Assembly (NCBI GenBank): GCA_001972305.1
Contig: BDDD01000174.1
Location: 62,001-126,000 of the forward strand
Source of the DNA: Cephalotus follicularis
Taxonomy: Eukaryota; Streptophyta; Magnoliopsida; Oxalidales; Cephalotaceae
DNA: 64,000 bases
Reading direction: 5' to 3'
A program made the translations under genes and the position numbers. This document shows positions 54,011 to 64,000 of the stretch, one piece after another. How positions within the stretch are numbered: position 1 is the first letter of the stretch; every line of letters starts with the position of its first letter. The notes under the pieces were generated by a model that saw only the letters and a program-made list of their open reading frames with translations, did not search any database and had not been told where the DNA came from.

Positions 54011-55260
54011 CAAATTCCAAACCTAGTTGGAGTACATGGAATCCATCTCAGATTTTATGGCTCCTAGCCGTGCCTCAAATTCAGTGCCATGCACTACCTT
54101 CTGATAGCTGGTAGGCTTGTCGTCTTCAACGACGCTGATCTCATCAGTACCATCAATGAGGAAACCATATCTCTCATGTGCTAATGGGATCTGCCTGATC
54201 TCCTCAAAAGAGCTTTGCCTAACTGAGATCCATTCTCAGCTTGAGATCCAATCTCAACTGTGTCTGTTGAAGGTCCAACCCCCAACTCCTCCGTTTCATG
54301 CGTGGTCTCTATCGGTGGCAACTCCTTGAGTTCCACCTAACTCCCTCTTTTTCCCTTAAGAAGGTATTCCTTCTCTAGGAACACAGCATTTCACGAAACA
54401 AGTATCCATTTTTCGCTAGGATGCTAGTAGTATCCTTTAGTTTCTTTCGGATACCCCTCAAACCTGCAATAGTCTGACCGCGGTTCCAGCTTATCTGCGT
54501 CAAGCCTATTGACATAAGCCAGACTGCCCCAAACCTTTAAATAGCTCAGGATAGCTTTCCTCCATGACCATACCATGTATGGAGTGGAGGGTACATATTT
54601 TGAAGGAATCTAATTCAAGATATAGGCAGCAGTATCTAGGGCATATCCCAAGAGATAGGTGGGAAGGTCAGTAAAAGACATCATGGATCGAAGAATGTCT
54701 AACAAGGTCCGATTCCTCATTTTGGGCACACCAGTATGTTGTAGTGTTCAAGGAGGTGTCCACTGAGAAAGAATTCTGTTATCTCTAAGATAACCTAGGA
54801 ATTCAGTTGACAGGTACTCATCACCTCGGTCCGACCGATGTATTTTAATTGACTTACCAGACTACTTTTCTAATTCAAGTCTGAACTCCATAAATTTCTC
54901 AAAGGATTCTAACTTGTGTCTCATCGGATACACATTACCAAACCTAGATAAATCATCAGTAAAGGTTATGAATTAGTTATAACTCCCTCGCCCACTGACC
55001 GACATAGGACCACATACTTGGGTATGGACTAACCCCAGTAAGTCCATTGCCCTTTCTCTTTCCCTGGAGAAGGGAGATTTGGTCATCTTTCCCAATAAGC
55101 AGGATTCACACATTGGATAGGACTCCAAGTCCCTGATATCCAAAAGGTTATCCTCAGCAATCTGTGTAAGCATGCAATCACTAAGATGTCCAAGTGTAAA
55201 GTGTCAAGTATAGGTTTTATTTAACTCAGTTTCTCTATGTTTTTTCTCATTACATTGCTC
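54011..55260 (-). pseudogene. Integrase region of copia 2 (broken)
   Basis: Minus strand. A gag-pre-integrase segment is clear near 54973-55173: LESYPMCESCLLGKMTKSPF, then GLVHTQVCGPMSV at the start of the integrase core. The rest, down to about 54300, shows pieces of the catalytic core and C-terminal part in several frames. Heavily broken. Confidence 0.75.
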
Positions 55261-55499
55261 AATGGATATGATTTTAGATTTTACAGTATTTAAAACAAAT
55301 AATCCATTGTCGATAGAACCATTACCGACACAAACATTATCAGAATATATAAAACATTGAATGTCTTAGAATTTGAGCTCCAAGCCCAAATTGCATAAGT
55401 ATGAAACACTTATAATATTTCTAACAATGTTCGGTACATAACAACAAGGATTAATAGTCAATACATAACCATTACTAAAAATAACATCAGAAATCCCTA

Positions 55500-56560
55500 C
55501 TGCTTCAGCGATAATCCTAGATCCATCCCCAAGCTGCAAGTCAAACTCTCCAGCTCCAAGCCTTCTAACTTATCTTAGTCCCTGTAATGAATTGCATAGG
55601 TTAGTTCCACATCTAGTATCCAATACCCATGAAGAACTACTATTCAAAGCTAGATTTAGTTCAATCATGAACATACCTGATGTGCTCACACCATGCGAAG
55701 CATCAGAGGAGACTACAGCACCAGTTACCCGACAATCTTTCTTCCAGTGTCCAGTGTTGCCACACTAAAAACAGGCACCCTCAGCCGCTAGTTGCTTCAT
55801 ACGATTATTGGAAACGCTCCCACTAGCTCCAAGCTTGCCCTTAATCTTCTTGTGCTTCTTCTTACCCTTTCCTTTTGTATTCAGAGGCCCGAGTATGCCC
55901 TTCCCTTTAGAGGAAGATGTAGCACTGCCCTTTCCTTGGGCAGACCTAGAAGAAGGAAGAAGTAAGGAGTGGGTCTTTGATTTCCCAGAGTGAAAATCGG
56001 CCTCAGCCATTCTCAACATAGCAATAACCTCTGAAAGAGTTACTTCTATCTTGTTCATATGGAAATTCATTAAGAACTGTTAGAATGACTTAGGAAGGGA
56101 CGTAAGAATAAGATCCACATAAAGATCATGGTCCATCACAAACCCTAGTTGAGCAAGCTGCTCAATCATGTCTATAAACTTCAATCCATGATCATGGCTG
56201 AAGATCCCTCTAGCATCTGCGCCTTGAAGAGCCTACGCTAGAGATTGAACCTCTAAGTTCTAGACTCAGCCCCATACATCTCCTGAAGATGGAGTAGTAT
56301 AGCGGACAATGTATCCATCTTCTCGTGCTGATGCTGCAGCTCCGGTATCATTCCCAGAAGGGCTGAACACCGAGCTTGCTCATCGTGCTCCAGCCACTTG
56401 GCCAAACGGTACGACTCCACAGGCTTACGATCTACACATTCATAACATACTCCATTTTATAGGCCGTTCGGATGATCTTGAGGTTACGATATCAATCATA
56501 AAAATTAGGGCCCTCTAACATGTTGGTCTCTAGAATGCAGGACATAGAAGATTGAAAAGC
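55500..56560 (-). pseudogene. gag and protease region of copia 2 (broken)
   Basis: Minus strand. 55765-56070 includes FHMNKIEVTLSEVIAMLRMA, a serine/lysine-rich basic linker, and leads to a CCHC-like knuckle near 55740-55770 followed by a protease-like SSWVLDTRCG segment near 55610. The N-terminal gag body (56080-56560) is only partly readable. This order is usual in Tork/Angela/TAR-type copia elements. Confidence 0.75.
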
Positions 56561-58630
56561 CATATTCTAGCAACCTAGATAAGGAAACAAAAGATGGGTT
56601 AGCATTTATTCCAATTTTAATATATGACAACCATAACACTTGGTCTTTAGTGTATATGGTTCCTCCCACTATTCTAATCGTATTTCATACGCCCATATGA
56701 AACTCAAGAAGTCCAACTTCCTAGTGGGGATTGGAATCCATCGCAATCATATTATGGCCTTAGCTAGGGCATAACAAACCATAATATATTCAATGGTAGG
56801 CTATCTTGACAATTTGCAGCCAATACAAGATTCAATCATAAAATTCGGCCTTTGATTCAATATGGCCTTAGCTAAGGCATAACAAACCATTATAATCAAG
56901 ATAAGTCAAGCACCCACAATCTTTATTGGAATGCACTAGTGTTAACACCCACACGTAGGCGTGTCCAAGTGCTAAAACATAGCCACCCTTTGTAGTGCTT
57001 AACACCGACGTTGACATAGTATGCCTTAGGATACTAGCCTCAGCTAGGGCATGACAAACTATTAACCCAGGTACACCACTCAACAAAAATTGTGGAAGGC
57101 CACAGGGAACCCCTCCATGAGTTCCTACGTTCAGACTTATTATTTAGTTGAGGAAATTTGAGGTCTCACATTTTAATTTACCAAGACTTTAATTCAATCA
57201 TTGGTTTCATTACCCAATTCCAATTAATTACGGCTTTGCATGCATGACATGTATTTGGACTATCCATCTTATGCACCTTGGATTTATTTCTAAAATAAAT
57301 CAATGGAATGGCAAGGACCACACTATAAGTAATGACTCGAGCCCAAAGTCACTACTCGGTCTTCCTAGGTGCTATGATCAAATCTATCTCTTACATTTAG
57401 CTCCATGCATACATGGCCTTCAATGGTCTTGTACTTCGCTTCTCCTCTTCTCCATCCCTCATTGCAAGGTCTTCTTTTACAAATGAAATTTACATTCCAA
57501 ATAAAAATTACATACAAATTTTAAAGAAGAGAATACATATCAAAGGTGAGAAGAGATCCTATTCTAAAAAGGATACATAAGAGAAAAATAAATGGTGCAC
57601 GCAGGAACCTTATTACATATCATCAATGAATAATAGATAAAATCATCCACAAAAGAAAACCAAAACTACTTCTTGCCCTTATACGCCATGCATTGTGCAT
57701 AAGAGTATTAAAGCATATCTACTATAAGTTCTAAATCAATACACAAATGCCTCTCATAATAACCAATTTCAAATTTTAATAATGATTATTTATCCTCTGA
57801 GTGCCTTATGCAAGAAATTCCAAATTTTTAGCAACAATGTAATTTTATGTCTAGGCGTCGACGCTAAACGCCAAAGCGTCGACAGTTTACAACAAACCAT
57901 CAATGCTCAGCATGCGTCGACACTTACAGCCTAAGAGTCGAAGCTTACTGCCTAAGCATCGACAGTTTGCAACAAACCGTCAACGCTCAAGACAGTAAAC
58001 AATGCTTATCATAAGCGCTTAAGCTAGCGTCAATGCTTTAACCACAAAGCGTCGACGCTTAGCACTTCAGCAGAATAGCACCATGCGACAAATTATAGTT
58101 TTTTCAGGAATTGGACTTAGGCAATTCAATTATCTGCACTATGCAAACATTATATGACCCAAAATGCACTATGCAGGTTCTAAACACAAGTCCAAACCCA
58201 ATGGTCTATGCAATTCACACATTCTTCAACCATTATCCATAAACTAGAAAACAAAGGCATCTCCAAGGATTACATGCAAGAGTATCATGAAGCAAGATAG
58301 TGGTTACATTCATGCTCCCACTATCTCCAACTAATGGACACTTGCCTGCCTATATTAAGTGCAGGAAAATCTGCACAATCCAAGTAATGCTCAATGCATT
58401 CCATATGTCTACGAACCGGGTAAAAAGAACTCCGAATTACATTCCATCTTGTAAACATATAGTAATACAATCGCCGGGACAATATCACACAAAATAGTTT
58501 CTGAATTCCATCCAATTTCATTCAAAAACATACAAAACACCAAATTACACTAAGGCACTTATGGATTGAGTTTAACTGTAAAAAAAAACTCTAATTAAAC
58601 CTTTAATCAATCATCATCCTAGGCATTAAC
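56561..58630 (-). other. Two-kilobase leader of copia 2
   Basis: No convincing coding region between gag and the right LTR. It has three copies of a CTTAGCTAGGGCATAACAAAC-like phrase (56758, 56862, 57042) and an M1 palindrome array (57850-58075). A standard primer-binding site next to the LTR was not found: bases 58615-58630 read, on the minus strand, GTTAATGCCTAGGATG, which is not a tRNA match I recognise. Confidence 0.6.
57850..58075. repeat. M1 palindrome array in copia 2 leader
   Basis: About 11 words in 225 bases, for example GGCGTCGACGCTAA, AAAGCGTCGACAGTTTA, TGCGTCGACACTTA, AAGCATCGACAGTTTG and AAAGCGTCGACGCTTAG. This is the densest M1 array outside an LTR. Confidence 0.88.
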
Positions 58631-58994
58631 TGTTGGGAATGGTAATCCATCCCTGGAAAAAGAAATCGGACCATAGGGTGTTAAAGGTACAAAAAAAAAT
58701 TGATTTAAACATGGTAGCGGAAGCAACCATCAACACCACTAAAACAGGTCCATACAGGGAATACAGGTCACAAGGAACACCACATCAATTACATAATTGA
58801 ATTCATATCACACAAAAATGCTTATGTGATATAACTATAGCAACACAGAGGCAAAATAGGAGACATACCGAATGCTGATGGCTCCTTCGTCATTGCCGGT
58901 TTCAAGCTTGGGTAGACTCACGTTGATACTTCAAGCTTTTGGTTTCTCCTCCAAGTCAAAATTCTACAGTGCTAACCACAAGGTTCCAAACGCC
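58631..58994 (-). repeat. Right (5') LTR of copia 2, first piece
   Basis: Matches 42881-43250 with about 10% differences and stops at ACGCC (58990-58994), the target of the element at 58995. The LTR continues after the second ACGCC (62076-62080). Confidence 0.9.
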
Positions 58995-59214
58995 TGTGAT
59001 GACCCAAATTCTCTTTTTGTACTGTTCATGCATACCTTGTACTGTATCCTACCGTATTGAATTTTATTGAACCGAATTGTACTGTATTGACTTGTACTGG
59101 ACCATATTGTATCGTACCGGCATGAAATAAATATGTACCTATCGGTTATAGTATGGAACGTATGCATGTATAGTCAGGATTTTGGAATAAGTATCGGAGA
59201 GATAAGGAAATTGA

Positions 59215-59223
59215 CTATATAAG
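59215..59223 (+). promoter_or_regulatory. TATA box in the 58995 LTR
   Basis: CTATATAAG about 220 bases into the LTR, followed by a pyrimidine-rich leader (TCCCTCTTTTCTCTC). The M2 array lies about 515 bases downstream, within the transcribed part. Confidence 0.6.
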
Positions 59224-59737
59224 TCGATTTCCTCCCTCTTTTCTCTCATTTTTCACCACCATCTCCCTCTCTATACCTTCCTCATCCTCTCTCTTAGCTA
59301 GACAGCCTCCATCCTTCATCTAGCAGCTCCGGTTTGGCTTCTTCCATCAACAAAGATAGCATTTGCAAGTGGTAGCGTACCAATTAAACAAGAAAAGAGA
59401 GTGGGCTCTTGGGAATCTCTGACTTTGATCAATTGTTTGTTCAACTGTTAAAGCTGCTATAATAGGTAGGACTTCTTACTTGAATTACCTACAGATTGTA
59501 CTGATTGATTGATCGAATTGCATGATTGAATGAATGTATTGAGTGAATTGTAGGTTTTAACTAAATCCTTAGCCAAATTGATATAGAAAATGATAGAATT
59601 TGTAAATTGAAGGTAGTAACTTCTCTTACTAACCTTAAATGATTGATTTTAACACTTGGTTTTCAAAGAATGGGTTTTAAAGGGTTTTTGACCTGAGATT
59701 TGGCTATTTTTCTGCATAAAATCGACCCTGCCCAGTA

Positions 59738-60090
59738 AAGACATCGATCTCTAGCCCATGGACATCGATGTCTTTTGCTTGAAATGCTGCATACTTGTTT
59801 TCTACAACAAAGACATCGATGTCTTTCAAAGACATCCACGTCTTTGCCCATGATTTCTCATTTTTAAAGAAGACATCGATGTCGAGCATCGATGCGTATT
59901 TACAGGTTGTTTTTAATGAAACACGTCGACGCCTTTTTCCAAAGACATCGACGTCTTTAAACCATATGTTTATTCAAATAGAGAAAGACATCAACGTCTT
60001 TCAAAGACATCAATGTCCTTCTACAGTTTTGAAGAATTGCCTGAAACGCATCGATGTCTTTCGCCAAAGACATCGACGCCTACAATGCAG
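59738..60090. repeat. M2 palindrome array in the 58995 LTR
   Basis: About 13 words in 350 bases, for example AAAGACATCGATGTCTTT (a perfect 18-base palindrome, near 59811), AAAGACATCGACGTCTTT and ACGTCGACGCCTTT. The spacer TTACAGGTTGTTTTT (59900-59914) is identical to one in the copia 1 array (11926-11940). Confidence 0.92.
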
Positions 60091-62080
60091 AATGGAATTT
60101 TAACTATTTTAAAGCTGGTTTTCAACTCCTTTTGACATTTGCCGCTTGACCGGAGCCTCACTTGAAGTATTCCAGCGTTTGAAATACAGTTTTCTACAGT
60201 TTTCAAAAATTGGTTTGATAAATTGATAGAGTGATGAAGTGAGCCATAGGAAAGATCCAATGACTTTCATCGACCGGGTAGACATTCCTTTCTATCTCGT
60301 TGATTCGATTGTCACCGTCTATTGACTACTGACTGACTGATCGATCGATTGATTGATTGAGCCATAGGTGTTGCGAGTCTAAGTTCAGAACGTTGGACGC
60401 TTATTCCCATTTCTCCATTAGACATCACCACTTATCGGCTTCGTACTGACAGATTGATTGATTGTATTGTATGGATCCTATAGAGTGACCTTATGACCCA
60501 TATCAGCATGTTAGGTTATCGACCTTGTCCACCTATTTCATCGATCGCCTCATTTATTGTATTGATCTGCTAACAAGCAGTACTGTTACTGATTGACGAT
60601 TGATGCTCCCGAAGGGTCGTAGCTCCCCCATGGTTGTAGCTCATCGATATTGTACTGACCCAGCCATAGGCTAGAAGATCTACGAGTTCCAGCATGATCA
60701 GTTTGAGAACAATAGATAGATCTCCCACCTTTTTCGAAGGACTACCTTCCGTGGGATTGATCATTACTATTGATTGACATTGTACCGACCCGAGGTCACA
60801 TGCTCTATAGGATATGATTGTTTGATTGGGTATTTGATACACCACCATTGAGTGTCTGTGATTGATTGTGATAGATTCTATCCATATGCTCTTTTATGGG
60901 CCAGTGTCATACAGATAGTCAGATCGCCAATTGTATTCATGTATTTGCCATATCATGCATTTATATTGTACACCGCATATTTATATTGCGTAGACTGTCA
61001 TCGATATTGCACATTGTACATGCATACATGCTGCATGGGGTTTCTGCTTAGCCCTGTGGCTAACCCCATCCCTCGGGGTGGGTCTATGTTGTACTCTTAT
61101 GTGTGGCATAGGTAGGGTAGCAGGTAGCAACGGGCAGAAGGATTGAAGTTTTGGTGCGACCGCATGATCGTTTGGATATGACAGAGCCGTCTTACAGATT
61201 GTGCTGATGAGACTGAAGACTAGTGTTGTATGGAAATGTATCAGAATGAAATGACTGACATAGTATTGTAACTGAATAAGTGTTGCATTATAATGACTAG
61301 TACTGTACCGTATTGTATCGCATGAATGAATATTAGTATTGTAGCTTCTGCATATGACATGTGTTTGAAAAGTTGTAAGTTTTCCACTTTTTTTATATTT
61401 CTAGTCCCGACCACTGTATTGTATATTGAATTGAGAGTAATGCCACGTGTTCGTTCTGCGGGCGCGGGGTGTTACAGAATGGTATCAGTGTCATACAGAT
61501 AGTCAGATTGCCAATTGTATTCATGCATTTTCCATATCATGCATTTATATTGTACACCACACATTTATATTGCATAGACTGTCACCGATATTGCACATTG
61601 TACTTGCATACATGCTACATGGGGTTTTTGCTTAGCGTTGTGGCTAACCCCATCCCTCGGGGTGGGGCTGTGTTGTACTCTTATGTGCGGCATAGGTAGG
61701 GCAGCAGGTAGCGGCGGGTAGAAGGTAGCAACGGGCAGAAGGATTGAAGTTTCGGTGCGGCCGTATGATCGTTTCAATATGACAGAGCCGTCTTATAGAT
61801 TGTGGTGATGAGACTGAAGACTAGTGTTGTATGGAAATGTATCAGACTGAAATGACTGACATAGTGTTGTAACTGAATAAGTGTTGTATTATAATGACTG
61901 GTATTGCACCGTATTGTATCGCATGAATGAATATTAGTACTGTATCTTCCGCATATGACATGTTTTGAAAAGTTTTAAGTTTTCCGCTTTTTTTATATTG
62001 CTAGTCCCGACCACTGTATTGTCTATTGGATTGAGAGTAATGCCACGTGTTCGTTCTGTGGGCGCGGGGTGTACAACGCC

Positions 62081-63895
62081 AGCAACTGATTTTCCAGAAA
62101 ACCGTCTCTGTTTTGCACGACATTGTGTTTCCTATATGTGCTCACAAAGGGAACATTGCAATTGACAAAGGTTGTCAATAACAATCCACCCTAGGTTAGC
62201 TCCAAACTTGGTGAACAAATCAGTGAAGGGATTACTCAAGTGTTGGACGCAGACGCACCAGCAATTTCATGCACTGTTTTTATGCCAAAAGGTAGCGCAC
62301 AAAGTTTCACGCACCAGCGCCCACAAATCATGCACCATCACGACACTTCCTCTAAGGAAACCCCTTCCCACTCCCAACGTGCTCCCTCTTTTCTCACTGA
62401 GAAGGAAATTTGGCTGGGAGTGGGAGAAGAACGTGCCCAAGTCGTGTGCCCATGTTAAGGCACTAAGTATCGATGCTTTCTCCAAAGGCGTCGACGCTTA
62501 GACAGGCTGGGCTTTACACGTGTCAAAAATGAGTCCAACTCATTCTTTGTATGGCACATGTTCACTTCCCCAAGAAAATAGTCAACAATAACTTAAATGA
62601 GTCATACTTATTTTAGTAATGCCACATACCCCTTCGAATATTAATTAAATAAGATTAAGCGAATATGTCACCATTTAACGATGACACAACTCGCAAATTC
62701 CACCTAACCAATATTTGATTTTACAATTGTCACCAAGACTAAATACGCCCAACATATTTTATAAAGAAATCATTATCGGGCAAGGACCCTTTAAAATCTC
62801 AGTTAAAATCAGTGGTGTTCATAAATTATTGAAATACCCCTAGGGTTTGGTTAAGTCATTCTAAATAGTCCAAGACCTATTTAAAATGCTTCCGGACAAA
62901 TATCCAATATTATCCATATTAAAAATTAATCTGATTAATTTTCTAATAATTTATTACACACCGCCGTAATGCGGGACATTCTGAGTCATCGGTTCGCGTG
63001 TACTATAAGCCCTCATCATATTTAGCCTCGATTGAGGTTTAGGATAAGGATAAGTGTCAACCCTAGATAATACCTCAATGGCTAAAATATCTGATTATCA
63101 CTAGGACCTTTGGTAGACTCTCCGGACATCCAATTTCCAGTCCACCTCAACCTTGGCCAAGGATTTCATAAGTCCAAAGTACAATCAGGCCATAATAGGA
63201 CCAATCACTTTCGCTCAGGTGTGACGATCCCATATTGCGCACTCACTTATATTAGTATAGATTCGATCATACCCAAAGACCACTCAATTGCCAGCACCAC
63301 GGAAGAACTATGTATGGTGGAGATCAAAACATAACTGTCTCCATATAATATAGAGCGGTCGCTCAGGTCTAAGGATCATACCAGTTCAAGAACTCGCTAA
63401 GTGACTAGCACATATACACAACCGCAATGAGTAGGAGTCACTACTGACACGAGAATAGCGACTATCCAAATAGTGTCTCCTACGCGGGTCCTGTTTAGTG
63501 TACTCGCTCCCAGCACCCACCCCGTATTTGCCCTAGTGTCCAACACAGATGGTAGTGAGAGAATCCAACCTCCAATTCCCAAAAGCAGGCAACATAAGCA
63601 CAAGTCTATCCGATTCACTAATGCCCAAAAATTGAACCTATGACTTGGAACACAAGGAATAAGGTATCCAATCTCACTGCCTCCATGCTTGGCATCCAAC
63701 CTTATGTCCGGGCATCACAAGCACAAGTAGGTTTATATAAACTACTTCGATTATATGATGAAACACAAGTGATATTGCCATGTTAATTATAAACAAAATA
63801 GCACATGTCATATATCTGGAATAAGACTATTTATATATACAGATAGGTTTGATACAAAAGCTCATCCAACGGCTTGTTGGATCACCCTATCTAAT
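62081..63895 (-). repeat. Right (5') LTR of copia 2, second piece
   Basis: Follows 43250-45046 of the left LTR through to the LTR end at 63895. M1 words TATCGATGCTTT and GGCGTCGACGCTTAG lie at 62465-62502, matching 43637-43671. Confidence 0.9.
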
Positions 63896-64000
63896 AGCAC
63901 CTTTTCTCCCAAAAACACTAGAATATGAGACAAAGGAGGTGGATGGAGTTGCTTAATGATTATAACTGTGAGATACAGTACCATCCAGGCAAGGCCAATA
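63896..64000 (+). pseudogene. RNase H continuation of Tekay 2
   Basis: After the second AGCAC copy the sequence codes for QRRWMELLNDYNCEIQYHPG, the same RNase H segment found in Tekay 1 near 17230-17310. It is the continuation of the element cut at 42880 and runs off the window. Confidence 0.9.

Larger units (their letters stand above)
58995..62075 (+). mobile_element. LTR plus partial LTR product (gypsy-type)
   Basis: One full LTR (58995-61476, 2.5 kb, TGTGATGACCC to GGGGTGTTACA), then a primer-site fragment TGGTATCAG (61480-61488), then about 590 bases repeating the LTR 3' part (61486-62075). Perfect ACGCC duplications border the whole. It is what remains after recombination joined the primer site to the middle of the 3' LTR; only CAG is shared at the join. 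The LTR carries an M2 array and a TATA box. Confidence 0.9.
42881..63895 (-). mobile_element. Copia 2, broken, with an insertion in each LTR
   Basis: Minus-strand copia element. 3' LTR on the left (42881-45046 plus 52502-52525), polypurine tract, RNase H to gag (52724-56560), a 2 kb leader, and 5' LTR on the right (58631-58994 plus 62081-63895). The target duplication AGCAC (42876-42880 and 63896-63900) is perfect. LTRs differ by about 10% in a 140-base sample judged by eye. The reverse transcriptase sequence looks like the Tork/TAR/Angela group, but I cannot fix the clade. Many breaks. Confidence 0.9.
37338..64000 (+). mobile_element. Tekay 2, chromovirus gypsy, broken, runs past window end
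   Basis: Plus-strand element with a 5' LTR at 37338-39557, primer-binding site, gag (39717-40935), protease, reverse transcriptase and RNase H up to 42880. Copia 2 then intervenes (42881-63895), and RNase H sequence of the same element resumes at 63896-64000. Integrase, chromodomain and the 3' LTR must lie outside the window. It is closely related to Tekay 1, which lies on the opposite strand and whose LTR it entered. The coding part has many breaks. Confidence 0.9.

Noticed and set aside
57244-57486. 80-codon frame as a host gene
   Set aside because: It has no homology that I recognise, lies in the leader of copia 2, and has no flanking gene structure.

Overview
This 64 kb window looks like repeat-rich plant nuclear DNA, most likely from a flowering plant. 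I cannot name the species, and I found no convincing host gene, tRNA gene or intact rRNA gene. Nearly every stretch can be assigned to LTR retrotransposons of plant lineages: Ty3/gypsy of the Tekay/Del chromovirus type and of an Athila-like type, Ty1/copia of the sirevirus (SIRE) type and of a second copia type, and a Cassandra-like fragment carrying a piece of 5S rRNA. All coding regions but one are broken fossils. The exception is a 436-codon third reading frame in a sirevirus (30186-31496).

The layout is a stack of insertions inside insertions. The outermost recognisable element is Athila-like A (minus strand, 2252-11549 visible). One of its LTRs is cut by material lying at 1-2251. The other holds a 2.7 kb solo LTR (7306-10041, duplicated site GCAAA) and then sirevirus copia 1 (from 11550). 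Copia 1 is cut off near 13410, and beyond it lies Tekay 1 (minus, 13542-37337). The right LTR of Tekay 1 contains Athila-like 2 (plus, 21792-36712), which itself holds sirevirus copia A (minus, about 28555-36331). Further along the same Tekay 1 LTR sits Tekay 2 (plus, 37338 to beyond the window). Tekay 2 is cut in its RNase H region by copia 2 (minus, 42881-63895, duplicated site AGCAC) and resumes at 63896. Each LTR of copia 2 holds another element: a Tekay-like deletion derivative at 45047-52496 (AATGG) and an LTR plus partial-LTR product at 58995-62075 (ACGCC). LTR divergence judged by eye (Tekay 1 about 12%, copia 2 about 10%, the 45047 element about 5%, Athila-like 2 about 4%) agrees with the insertion order.

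The most striking signal is not a gene. Three classes of short palindromes centred on TCGA form degenerate arrays: M1, core GCGTCGACGC; M2, GACATCGATGTC or GACATCGACGTC; M3, CAGTCGACTG. They occur in or near LTRs of unrelated lineages, and even their spacers are shared. A 20-base spacer is identical between a copia LTR and an Athila-like gypsy LTR, in opposite orientation. Two sirevirus LTRs with similar ends carry different classes. This suggests a regulatory module exchanged among retrotransposons, and it is my main candidate for an undescribed system.

Second candidates are an Athila-like family in which gag and protease are followed by an unfamiliar acidic/aromatic tail instead of reverse transcriptase and integrase, seen in two copies, and an M1 cluster directly upstream of the intact third frame of copia A. 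A 25-base assembly gap lies at 28678-28702. All identifications are by reading and recall. No search was run, and percentages and boundaries are estimates by eye.
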